NCBI GenBank assembly: GCA_005765155.1 | Contig: VCCP01000003.1 | Span: 1,984,001 to 2,048,000, forward strand | Reading direction: 5' to 3' | Length of the DNA: 64,000 nt | Source of the DNA: Zelopaecilomyces penicillatus | Lineage: Eukaryota; Ascomycota; Sordariomycetes; Hypocreales; Pseudodiploosporaceae | Shown: positions 13,384-24,116 of the stretch, piece by piece | How the letters are laid out: each line of letters begins with the position of its first letter | Numbering within the stretch: position 1 is the stretch's first letter | Made by a program: the position numbers and the translations under genes | The notes under the pieces: model-generated | Seen by the model: the letters and a program-made list of their open reading frames with translations, nothing else | What the model was told of the DNA's origin: nothing | Database searches by the model: none

Positions 13384-15186
13384 CCCATATTCCCGGCTCT
13401 GGTCTGGGTTTGTCAAACTGCAAGGGCTTTTGCATGGTGTGTCTCTCCACTGCCCGAGTCGGCGGTCTCGCTATCCTTGTCTGCCGTTCCGCTGCATGGC
13501 CTTCAGGCTTCTGGCCGACCGTTACAACTTTAACCCGTTTCGAGTCCCTAGGCGATGGGAGAGCGCGGCCAACGAGAAACCTAGCTCGTGAGAACCTCCA
13601 GAGGGGAAGGTCAGGGCGCCATGTGCTCGATGTCAAGCTGTCTGGGTATAAAGCATGAGTCTACAGTACAGCTATCCACACCACAACACCACGCCCCAAG
13701 CTTGCCCAGCCACGCGGTTCGAGCAAGGCCAAGGCGGGAAGGAAAGTCTGTTCTCTCTTTGACAAGACCAGCGACCGAGGCTGCACCCTTCACCCACCCA
13801 TATTTTTGAAAGAGACCCCATCAGAAACAAGAACAAAACCGACTGTGTGGACGATCATTGCTTACTGGCAGAGTGACAAGTATATTATTTGTACCCGTGC
13901 GGTTAAGCCTCTGCATGGGTGGGTTGTGTGGCGATTCATTTGCCTTGGAGCTGTTGCATCTGGAAACGCGTGCGCGCTTCGCGTTACCCTGGCCGTTACG
14001 GCGCCTTGGGCGTGTCCTTTCACTCGGGCCACTTCCTACCGGATTAGACCACAAGCAGAATAGGAGATTAATAATTGAAAGCTCTTTTTAGGAAACACCG
14101 ACGGCCGAAAGTCCATCATGGAAGTGGTGCAACACCGGGGGGAGTACCTGCAATAGACTATAGCTGCAAACAGCCTTGATGTAATTCGGTCTAATTACAC
14201 CTGTGTTGTGGACAACAAGCAAGATGACATGCCAAACAAATCCACAAGGTCCCGCAGAGACGCTCAGAGTGTTCGTCTCGCCGTCCAAAAAACGTCTAGG
14301 CTTTTTGTACACATACTATGATCCTGTATGGAAAGAAACATCGTCCCTGTGGAAGGTTAGTGATCACTTATCCTTGAGGCCTGCTACCAAGAGGCCCATC
14401 CCGTCCAGGCTCACCACGTGCGTTTGGCGTGCCATCGTCAGGCTCGCGGCCCCAGTGGCTAATGTGAGACCCTGTCACCCCCTGTTTGCCTGCCTATCGT
14501 ACATACATAATTACCTACATAATACTGTACATATACCTACAGGTAGAACAGACGGGTTCCGAGACCCCGTGGGAGGCTTGTCTCGCAGCGCGGCAGACCG
14601 GGTCGGGTGGTTCCATATGAGCCAGCACGTCCATCATTACCCCCGTCCATGGATACATAAGTACTTGTGATATTATGTACTACTGTACGGAGTATGGTGG
14701 ACGTACGAAGTGCGTTTGTTGACGGCACTATACGACTCGGCTTGTAGAACAAGCCGGATGATGACTCGTGGTTCCAATGCGTTGTGTAGGCAGCGCAGTT
14801 GGAACAAGTGAGATTAATACGCAGGATTCTGGGAATGCGGGTCTTTTCAAACAGGCCCCTAGGAGACTCTTTGGACCAAATACTACTCCGTATTGCTACG
14901 ACTACAAGAAGTAATGCAGGTAGGGAAGAGAAAATTTCTCGCCTCATACTTTGATTGCCCTTCAGTTTCGGAAGTAGGAAATTAAAACCCCACGCTATCT
15001 GTACCTTTATATGCATGTGCCCACAGGTACATCTACTGTGATGGATGCTGCGTGATACGGTACTCTTGGGCGCTCGATGCATGTTCCAGATACTACTAAC
15101 TGCAAGAATCAACGCTATGAAATTTGGTATGTACTATTACTAGGTACCTATCTAGCAGGCAGAGGGTGTTTTTGGTAACCATTTTC

Positions 15187-15284
15187 TGGCTGGTAGTTAA
15201 GGCCTCACGCAATGTCACAAAAACGTTACCAGGCTCTTAAAAAGGGTTTTATGACATTGCATACATAAGGCCTTACCAGACTGG
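15187..15284. repeat. Foldback (MITE-like) inverted repeat
   Basis: The inner arms GCAATGTCA (15209-15217) and TGACATTGC (15252-15260) are exact reverse complements and are followed inwards by AAAA/TTTT with one mismatch. The outer arms match imperfectly: CTGGTAGTTAAGGCC on the left against GGCCTTACCAG on the right. The whole folds into a hairpin of about 100 bases. It resembles a degraded miniature inverted-repeat element. A transcriptional role is not shown. Confidence 0.5.
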
Positions 15285-16299
15285 TGAGCCTTACAAGAAA
15301 CCCTCCTCCGGCCTAGTACTTGGTAAAAGCTACTACCCGTAGACACCCAATCCTGGAGTACTCATGTGCTTCACTGATTGCTATACTGATAATTATAAGT
15401 GCATAGATACCTAACATAGTTGTAGTACATTGTTGAAGTGTTTGAACAAGTACACCGATTGCATGCTTAATAGATACTTCGACAGCCAATTACTATATAA
15501 GTAGTAGAAGCAGATATTTTGACTTCTTGGCTGGCTTGTTACCTCCTACCAAGCCGCGATCCCAAAGACGATGTCTATAAACTCTATCTATCAGCATCGT
15601 TTGCTGGATGAAGAACTGGGGTGCGATGCAGTACTGCTCCTATATAACTAAATGACATTAATTATTCAATCGTGTGGACTGTGGATGTTTGAACTGCATA
15701 GAGGTATAGTACTGGTATATAGTAGGTGACTTAGTGGTATAAATTTATCAAGTAATCTATGAAGTACTAATCAATCACTAGGTACCTATCATTAGGTGCC
15801 AAGGTAGCTAGAGTAGGTACGTATAGACGCTAACATAGAATCTCCTTGGGTGGACTACTTTTAATAAGTACCTACCTACTAAAGTACATACCTGAGGTAG
15901 ATACCTTGCACCTAAAGAGGTGCTAAGGTGGACGGTACTTTGGGCTGGTATCTGCTTTACTGGTATGATTGGAGAAGGAGGAGGCCCCCGTAATTGCACA
16001 GCCGTGCTCAAAGGTAGCGATGCTGTACCCTTTCTCCGAAATTGCTGTACCCTCCTTGACTAGACGCGTTTATGGTACACTGAGATACTTGTAGCTGCCG
16101 CCCTGTCTCGCTTCTGTGCGGCTGATCCGGTCCGGCCTGCCAATGTGGCTTGGTGGTTTGAACTGAGGTAGGAAAGTTCTCCGTGCGCTGTGCCTAATGA
16201 GGTGCAACGAGGTCGCCCCTGTCGTAATTTGAAGGTATGCAGTACAAGCATAAAGTACGAAGTACTAGCGCCGTGGGTGGTGCTCTCAGTGTGCATGCT

Positions 16300-19200
16300 G
16301 CAGCCAGTACGCTACGGCTTTTCCATCCCTGCACCGCGTTTGCTGCGGTCCCCTTTTGTCTTCCCTCACACTCATGTCATCTGTCGTCGCAGGCATATCG
16401 CTGGTTGTCGACACAAACTTGCGACTCAAAACACACCACGAACTGTGCGACCAGCGCCGACCGAAGTCGAAGAAGCTCGCCAACGACAGCAACGACTGCG
16501 CATTTCTAAATTGATCACCTGCAACTCCTTGGCTTGAATACACAATTCTCTAGCCAGCCGATTTCATCCTTACCGACCTGTCCTCTACTCACAGATCGAT
16601 TTGATCCCAAAAAAATTCTGCTCCTAGCCTCGATATTCTTCCACATTCAGCCGAGTGCAAACACTTCTCGTGCGATTCAGCAATACTTGCGACAGAGTCT
16701 TGGTTACTGAGAACCCCATACATTGCACAGCCATAGGCTTTTGCCAAACGTGACGACTCAAGCCTGCAAGAACATATTCTTAAGTCGTGCTGTCTATCGA
16801 AACTGCCCAACGCGATTATATTGCGTGAGAACTTTGCGGCTCGGCGTGCGCTTTGGATGGACTCGACATCTTGGCTTGAATATCATTTGCGACACAGCGT
16901 TTCGAACCGCTAAATACGCACGTCTTCAAACTTACACCTATACACGTACACAGAGAGGGAGGAGACATCTTGCGCGCCATCCGTGACGCAAGTTTGGTTG
17001 GCAACAGCATTAGCAACCATCTCGCTGCAGCCAACACTGGGTGACAGAAAAGCTAACGCAAAGGTATGGGGGCTCAGTTGCAAGCATCTTCCCGCCCCTC
17101 GACCAGGATTCATCTGCTGATCTAACCCGCTAACCCGCTGACAGGTACTGCACAATAGCTTAACGGTTCCACTGCCGCCACCCGCAGACCAAAGGAAAAA
17201 AAAAACACCACTTGTGCAAGGGTACCTGCTGCGCTACAACCCCTACAGCCACTACCAACGCCTACCAACTTTTTATTGTGCCACTGCGACACGAACTCTC
17301 TCCCAACGACATCGGATATTTACCCTGAAGGTGAGGTCACGTATGTATTTCTTTACTATTTCGTGCCTTTTCCCCAGGGCAAGCTCGCCTGCGGATGGTC
17401 AGCCTTGCCCATGAGACCAGTGCTGGGGTTGGCATGCTCTGTGGCACTACGACGTTGATTTGTTCTCCGTTCCGTTTGCTCACCAGCCGCCCTCTTTTTT
17501 GTACCCTGGTCTTCATCCGAGCCCAGCGTCCCAGACTGCCGGAATCGCCCCTTTGACCACCATGGGGACTTGATCTACAGGGGTTCAATTGCCTTGCCCA
17601 CATCCACATCCCCCTTCACGACAGACGCTTGGATGTATTCACAGTAATAATATGATGCTAACTTTGTACCATCGTTCAGTCATAGATTGACGAGGCCTTC
17701 TCCCCTAGTCATCCTTAACCGCGGAGCCCAGTCCATATATATTTGGACGCGCAACAAACAAACAGATTCGTACTCGCGGGTCAACCTACGATACCCAGTT
17801 GAGCTTTTGAGCATTCTGCCTTGCTTTGGATATTGTATTAATGCAAAGCCTACATTTTCTGGTCAGTTCCATCGATTTCTCCACATAATGTGTACCTGGG
17901 CTAGGTCAAACGTCCCTGTCAATGTGAACGCATACATGTGATCGTTTTGACGATTTCTTTTTATTTGAATCACGTTGCTTATTCACGACGGCACGATATA
18001 CGAAATCGCATTATACAGGACACCCATGTAAAGATGCTAACCTGGGCTATTAATACAGATATAAGTCGCATCATTTGCCTCAATATCATTCTCAGATCGT
18101 CCACAGATTGCGCTGTAGGACGCAATCAGCTTGAGTCTCAAGCGCCTTATTTGAACCAACGCTCAAGGTATGTAGAGACAGCCAGTACTATTACTTGCCG
18201 TCACGGAGCCCATGCGCTTTTAGTGGCTTGCTGCCACACTTGTTGGCAACTAAACAACCGATGCTGGGTTGGCTATTTCCTATGGCTGTGTCACTTTCCT
18301 CAAGGCGCGCTTTTGGGCTAGAATCATTTCCTAAAAGGTCACACACGCTAACCATGCGCCAGACCTCATACACCGATTCCATGACTGTTGCAATGGCTAC
18401 GCATCCACAACAAGTGCGTGCGCAGTTCAAGGAGGAACCTGTGGCGAATAATGTAAGTTGCACTACTTTCTTCCAACCTTGTGTGTTTTATGTTGAAGTA
18501 TTGCTGGCCGAGTGGCTAAGTGCTTTCCCGGCTCATTACATCACATCCCCGAAGTCGGGGTGGCCTAATTGGTTAGAGTGGTGGTGACTTGATCCGTTTG
18601 CTGGTTAAGCAGCAAGCTCACGTTCCGTTGACAACTTGCCGCCCAACCCATATGTTGAATCGCAGGCTTTCTCCTGGCCAGGCTCCATAATGCGCTTAGC
18701 AGAACGGCTCCTGTTTCACCAACGGCAAGGGTGCGCCACATACGACAGGGCTTAAGTGGGTCATTTTGTCGTGGCGCGTTGTCCTGGGCCACCGATTTCC
18801 AAGAGGAAGCAGGCTGAGCCAGACCACTGCAGCCTTCGCATCAGCCCCGTCGTCTGGTTCTTCTAAAGTTGGTGGAAGCGTGGCCCAGTGGCCAACAGCG
18901 AAGTCAGCGGCTGGCTGTGCTAAAAGACCTCTCATCTTATTCCAAGCAAAGCCTTGACCGAATGAATCCCAACTTATGGAGTCTACTCAATGCGATCCAT
19001 GCCAGCGGCGAAGCGCTCCTCTGTATGCTGAAGGTGGGGACCTCTTTCGATGACACAAGTGTCGTTCACTCGAATCCCTCATATCTAGAGCCGATGCGCC
19101 AACGTCGCTCCCTCGACACTTGATGTTCTGCCGAAACACAGCGAGCTTATTCTGATGGATGCTTTAATCCAACAGGCGGAACAAGTTTGCGCAGTGGGGT

Positions 19201-20936
19201 TGACGAGTGTCGACCAAGTGCCAACTTAGGTTCAGGCGAACCAGTCGTTGGCAAGTGGTGAGATCTGAGTGGGGTCAAGGCAGTCCCCCAATCCAATGAC
19301 GATGCTTGACGGTCTCCGCCGTCTTTGGTCTGATTCAGCTACTTCGAGCGTGGTGTGGCTCCAGATGCCAGTGCTTAATGAATGGTGCTGGCTCTGTTTG
19401 GCTAGACCTGTGGATGCCACTAGAAAACGAGCTCGTCCTCAGCGGGGACTTCAGCCGAACCGGATACAAACAATATCCAAACTATCATCAGAGAGGCACA
19501 ACTCCTCAACTTGCTGGCCTTAGGATTGTGGCGCTCGCACACACAGGCTAGCAGCCGCTGCCACGAAAGCTTGAACTCATCTTGTTTGTTACCAGTTTAA
19601 GTGACACTGGTATCTGTCCGTTTATACGATGCAGGCTCTGTTTATGGCTTGCGTATAGCTCCCCAGTGGTATCAGCGCATCTCAACCTCTGAGTATTGGT
19701 CAGGTAGATGGACTTCGACCATCATATCAGCATCCTCCATAGTATGGATGGATGATGGGCGTTGATGGCCTCTCTTTTCTCTGCAACTCCCTTCCCCCCA
19801 CCCCACCCACACACCGCCTGTGGCCTGACGCAGCAACGAAGGTCAGAGGCCAATCCCGGCCCAAGCATGGTCCGTTGGCTAGTCCCGGCTCTCTAGTGCC
19901 CCATTGGGCAGTTGGTCCCCGTCAGGCCCCCTTGGCTGTTGTCCCCGGCGCCTCCATTGGCCGTTTAATCAAAGATTCTGCGCCCCCTGTCACGTTTCTT
20001 CCATGCGCTGTCGCCCCTGTCATCACCCATCCCTGGTCCCCCCGTCGCTCCAGTTTACACCCCCCTCCATCCTGGTCCGCCTAAGTAACCCCGGCCTCAC
20101 AGGCGAATGGGAACTTAGGTTACTTTGGAGACCTTTCCTCCAACAGCTACACACGTTCTGCTCATCCAAGCGTTTATGCTCCAAGAATCGTTAGACGTGG
20201 CGGGCAATGCAAGTACAAGTTGAAGCTCAACTCGTTTTGGGCGTACTTTGTATGGCCAGAATCCCAACAAGTCCCTCATCTGTCGTTCTTTGATCTGGCA
20301 AAGTTTGTCGTTTGGACCCAGAACGCCACACTCACCGTTGTCTGCGTGACGTTCAAAAAACATCTGGTATCGTACCCGTCAACCGGGCCATTGACTTACC
20401 CGCACCAATTCTCACCTCAAATCTCCATTACTTGGGTTCAAATACCCCCGTTTTCCTGCTCCTCTTTTATCCGTCAAACCCCCTCGTCATTTTTCCTGGC
20501 GCATCAGCGCTTCTGTCAGTCTTCCCCTGGCCTGGTGTCTCTTGCATGGTCTCCGCGACGGCGCAAGAAAACGCCATCCTGCTTTTACGAACCCTACCTG
20601 GCCTCCCGCTTGTCCCTCGTTGCTTCCCATCAGCTTCTTGAGCTAAGCAGTACTACATCCCCACGTTGCCTCCCTACCCCAACGCTCTCTTTTTCTGTAC
20701 CCTCCTCGTAGTGCGAGAGAACAGGGTTACTTCATCAGCAGTGTCCTTCTGGGTCTAGCACGCCTCACCCGTGCCATCCCAGTCATAACCAGGGGATTGG
20801 CCCACCCCACCAACAACTCCCCAGACACAGACACTCACTCGGCCAAGGGCGAAATAAAACACCAACGCGTCCTACCTCTGAATGTTTTTTTCCCTCCTAG
20901 TTGGTTAATGAGCTTTCTCAAGTCGATGTCTTACTG
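16300..20936 (+). promoter_or_regulatory. Long pyrimidine-rich leader/promoter of the medA-like gene
   Basis: About 4.6 kb without a recognisable gene but different in texture from the desert before it: it is C/T-rich, like fungal mRNA leaders and promoters. Many short upstream ATGs occur. A strong acceptor-like sequence (TTTTTTTCCCTCCTAG, ending at 20900) suggests a 5' UTR intron just before the coding region. Genes of the MedA family in other moulds are described as having long leaders with upstream ORFs, so I read this as regulatory sequence. The transcription start cannot be placed. Confidence 0.45.
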
Positions 20937-20937
20937 A
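20908..20937 (+). promoter_or_regulatory. uORF overlapping the medA-like start codon (TGATG)
   Basis: A nine-codon upstream ORF begins at the ATG at 20908 and stops with TGA at 20935-20937. That stop shares one base with the ATG at 20937, forming TGATG, the arrangement associated with termination-reinitiation. It is present only if the exon starts at or before the CCTCCTAG acceptor at 20900. If splicing instead uses the TATGCAG at about 20957, both the uORF and this start are removed. Confidence 0.45.
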
Positions 20938-23900
20938 TGCGTCTTCTCCCTATGCAGCATCATCCCCACCACCAGCAACAGGGTCCTCAACCTTCCCAGC
21001 AGCTACATCACTCCCGACCGCCTAGTATTGTTCATCAACAGCAACATCACCAGGCCCATCCACAGCAGCAGGTGTCGTCTCACCACCAAAGCGCATACTC
21101 ATCAAACCACTCTATTCCGCAGACATACCAGGCTGGCAACCAGGCAACCAATACACAAGACAACCTGAACTACTATAATCATCCAAGTCCTTACAGCACT
21201 CCAGGTGCGACTAGCGGATACACATCCGCTGGTATGTTTCTCCCTTTTCCGGCCCGTCACTATGCGATGGATGCTAACTCGCGAATCTTGTAGACACTTC
21301 CGACATGATGGCCGCAGCTCAAATGCCTAGACCCCCTTATCCTCCAATGTCATACCACACACCCCAGTCTAACTCTCCGGCTTCAGTCGCCTCACCATCG
21401 CAGCATGACCAACACAGGAGCATTTACGGCCAGCCGCCGTCACAGCATTTGCAGCAGTCGATGTACTACCAGCCCCCGCCCCATTACCAGTCGATGCCGC
21501 CTCAAGCAGCTGCGTCGCCTTATGCTCAGCATGCCCACCATCCACAGCAATCCATGACTTCTCAGCCTAATATGATGATGTCGCATGCCGCTCCGCAGAA
21601 TCAGATGACCCAGCATGCGGCGCAACATGCACAGCATGCGCAAGCCGGAATGACAGGTAGCCCACGGCCCAAGATCGAGCCTCAGGTCCCCCTGCAACTC
21701 CAGAAACAACAGCCGCAATCATCTCCTATGCCGCAATCTCACCACCATCAGCAACAACAGCAGCAGCAGCAACAACAACAACAACAACAGCAGCAGCAGC
21801 AGCAGCAGCAAGCTGCACCACAGCTCCAAAGTCCAGGAAATCCCGCTACAGGGGTAAATCCCAACGCCGCGCCTGGACCAATCCCGGCTACTACACCACT
21901 TGTTGTCAGACAGGATGGCAATGGTGTACAGTGGATCGCCTTTGAGTACTCGCGAGACCGGGTCAAGATGGAATACACAATTCGATGTGATGTCGAATCT
22001 GTGAATATCGATGAACTGTCGCCAGAGTTTAAGCAAGAGAACTGTGTCTATCCCAGAGCATGCTGTCCCAAAGAACAATACCGTGGTAACCGTTTGATGT
22101 ACGAAACAGACTGCAATCGTGTAGGATGGGCCCTGGCACAACTCAATGTGCCTCTACGAGGAAAAAGAGGATTAATTCAACGAGCAGTCGACAGCTGGAG
22201 GAATAGTAACCAGGACCCTCGCCTTCGAAGTCGGCGAGTGCGTCGGATGGCCAAGATGAATAACCGGAAGCAGGTTCAAGGAACGTCTCATCCTGGCACC
22301 CCTCATATGACAGGTCCCAGTGGGCCGACGGGAATGCCAGCTTCTCAAGGATCCATAGGAGCAGTTACCGCACCGAGCATGGGCAAGCCTGGACTGGGTA
22401 ATATGGGACAACCAATGCATCACCATCATGCGGGGGGTCACCCTGATGGGTCTGCTCCTGGAGGAGGAGATGAAGTCGGTATGTTCCACCAGATGTGATT
22501 TTGGTTTCTCGCATCTGTTGTATTTGCAACGCTCGCTTTGCCTTTTGCACAAAAACGCATCCGCACTGCTGCACCGGCGAGTTTCGGTCGTCACAATATG
22601 CTGTGTTGATTTGATGATACCAACTCATTATTATCCCCTTTTCTTGCAAAAAAGTACTTTACACTTATACCTGTGTCTTTTTGTTATCATTTCTCTTGGT
22701 TTTGCTTCGTGGCGGCCCTACGATGCTTGGGAAGTGGATTCTGTAACATTTGTCTTTTCTTTTCCTTTTTTTTTTCTTTTCTGGTTCGTGGTTACTGTTA
22801 AATGGCACGGGGTCAACGCTTGTCGCATCGCAATATTTCATCCATACATTATGCCTCAATGGCGGGAGGGCCACTAGGCACTTTTCTTTTATTGCCACAA
22901 TCCTGTACATTACCATAAAGTCGCCTAAGACTGCCGCTGCTCTCAAGTTCTGTTTTCTGTTTTACCGCTGGTATCATACGACTCTTAGACGAGTTCAATC
23001 CGCCTTCTGGCTTTAAAAGTTACGCCTTTGCTGGCCGTCAAAGACCAGGATTTGCCCCCCTCTCCATATCGCTATCATGAAGTCTCAGGATGCCCTCAAT
23101 CTTAATTTTTGTCTTGTTTTGAAGCGGGTTACATTTGTCTCTCCCTACCCCACCTCGTTGTCGCGTTCGTTAGTGGGGCCCGTTGTAGAGAGTAATTAAG
23201 CTAACGCGTTTGTTGAGGCGAGGGTGATTCATACGACCACCATCACCATCACCAGGTACCCACAACCCAAACCCCTCCAGTTGGCAGCGAAGACGTGAGA
23301 CAAGCGCACGTCTTTACCAACTATCCCGGTCATGGTTACCCTGTCAGCGCTCCGGGCGGGTCAATGTCTCAGATGGCACCACGTACGAATGGCGCGGTCT
23401 CCGCACGGCGTCACAGTCGGAGCAGTGCCGACAACGATGATGGTCTTTTCCCGGATATTCCGGAAGCAAAGAGACGAAAGTTTATTCTGGTCGAGGACAA
23501 TGTGCGGGGCTCACGTCTCCGTGTGAGGGTGACGCTTGACGGTGTCGATACTAATGAAATCCCTGATAGCTTCCGTAAGGGAGCCAGCGTTTTCCCTCGG
23601 AGCTATTTCCCACGCGAAATGCAAAGCCCTCCCCCAAGCGCTACTGGCTCGCGTTTTTTTGCAGATGACTTATCCGACGATGGCACCCAAGACACGGAAG
23701 GCCGCGAGGAAGGTCGCCGCGGTATGAATAAATCTCGCAGTGAACTGGTTCAAGTCACGATGGCCGAAGGCGAGGAAGGCGAAACCACGATTCCCAGATT
23801 GAGAAAACCAATCCGCTCGAAGGAGGTTAGGCTAAACGATCTCGGATACCGCATGGCCTGGCTCCAGAGTCGGGTATTTTCTGGAAGGACTGTCTTCCTC

Positions 23901-24116
23901 CAACGAGCCTGTTAGTATTTATCTCTCTTAACCACTGAAGTAGGGGAATCCAAATGCTGATGGGGTACAGTGGATTGTTACCGTAATAAGACACGTGCTG
24001 CGATTGAAAGCACCATGAACGATGTTCAGGCTGTTGCGCCACACTACGAGACTCGGGTTGGAAAACGGCGCTGGAGTGATCGAAGGAAACGAGGAGAAAA
24101 AACCAACGACGAATGA
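20937..24116 (+). CDS. medA: MedA/Acr1/Ren1-type developmental regulator, four exons
   Basis: Model: exons 20937-21231, 21294-22478, 23218-23910 and 23971-24116; 772 aa. The first 240 residues are His/Gln/Pro/Ser-rich, followed by about 21 consecutive Gln (21749-21811). Residues about 300-425 are the conserved core (VQWIAFEYSRDRVKMEYTIR, CVYPRACCPKEQYRGNR, GKRGLIQRAVDSWRNSNQD, RRVRRMAK). Residues about 574-765 contain a second, diverged copy of this motif (SVFPRSYFPRE, FLQRALDCYRNK) ending in a basic tail. This matches the DUF8032-type protein family I associate with Aspergillus MedA, Magnaporthe Acr1 and Fusarium Ren1, regulators of conidiophore development, probably nuclear. Introns 1 and 4th-exon intron (23911-23970) are clean; the 739-base middle intron has donor GTATGT, branch GCTAAC and a less usual GAG acceptor. 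The start is uncertain: ATG 20937 or 20952, or an upstream exon. The family name is from memory; the exon structure is read from sequence. Confidence 0.72.
21749..21811 (+). repeat. CAG/CAA repeat encoding polyglutamine
   Basis: Twenty-one Gln codons, a mixture of CAG and CAA blocks, inside exon 2 of the medA-like gene. The mixed codons would be less slippage-prone than a pure CAG tract. Gln-rich tracts are a known property of Acr1-type proteins. Confidence 0.9.
22479..23217 (+). other. Long intron of the medA-like gene with internal stop
   Basis: Donor GTATGT at 22479, branch-like GCTAAC at about 23200, acceptor TTGTTGAG ending at 23217, phase 1. The next AG (23221-23222) would create a stop at once, so the GAG acceptor is the only close one that keeps the frame. 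At 739 bases it is long for a mould intron. If retained, translation ends after MFHQM (stop TGA at 22496-22498), giving a protein with only the first conserved domain. The interior is T-rich with no ORF of interest. Confidence 0.6.

Larger units (their letters stand above)
3736..16300. other. Gene desert, about 12.5 kb
   Basis: I see no gene here. The longest open frames (for example 10290-10829 on + and 14537-15112 on -) show no recognisable domain, no fungal-like splice arrangement and composition like random sequence. The first few hundred bases are the 3' region of the DUF8035 gene. The rest holds homopolymer runs (poly-T 7910-7933, poly-G 13369-13383), a CA/CT microsatellite near 10434, a foldback repeat at 15187-15284 and many scattered GGTACCTA/CCTACCTA-like motifs. 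A non-coding RNA or degraded transposons cannot be excluded. Confidence 0.6.

Noticed and set aside
14537..15112. 191-codon open frame on the minus strand
   Set aside because: No recognisable domain, mixed composition, lies in a repeat-marked desert with no matching splice or leader signals; length is possible by chance over 12 kb.
20220..20711. 163-codon open frame upstream of the medA-like gene
   Set aside because: Pyrimidine-rich leader translated as Ser/Pro/Leu; no domain and overlaps other equally open frames.
21748..22141. Poly-Cys and poly-Leu open frames opposite the polyglutamine tract
   Set aside because: They are antisense shadows of the CAG/CAA repeat.
22365..22649. Minus-strand frames over the medA-like exon and intron
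   Set aside because: Shadow frames of a well-supported plus-strand gene.
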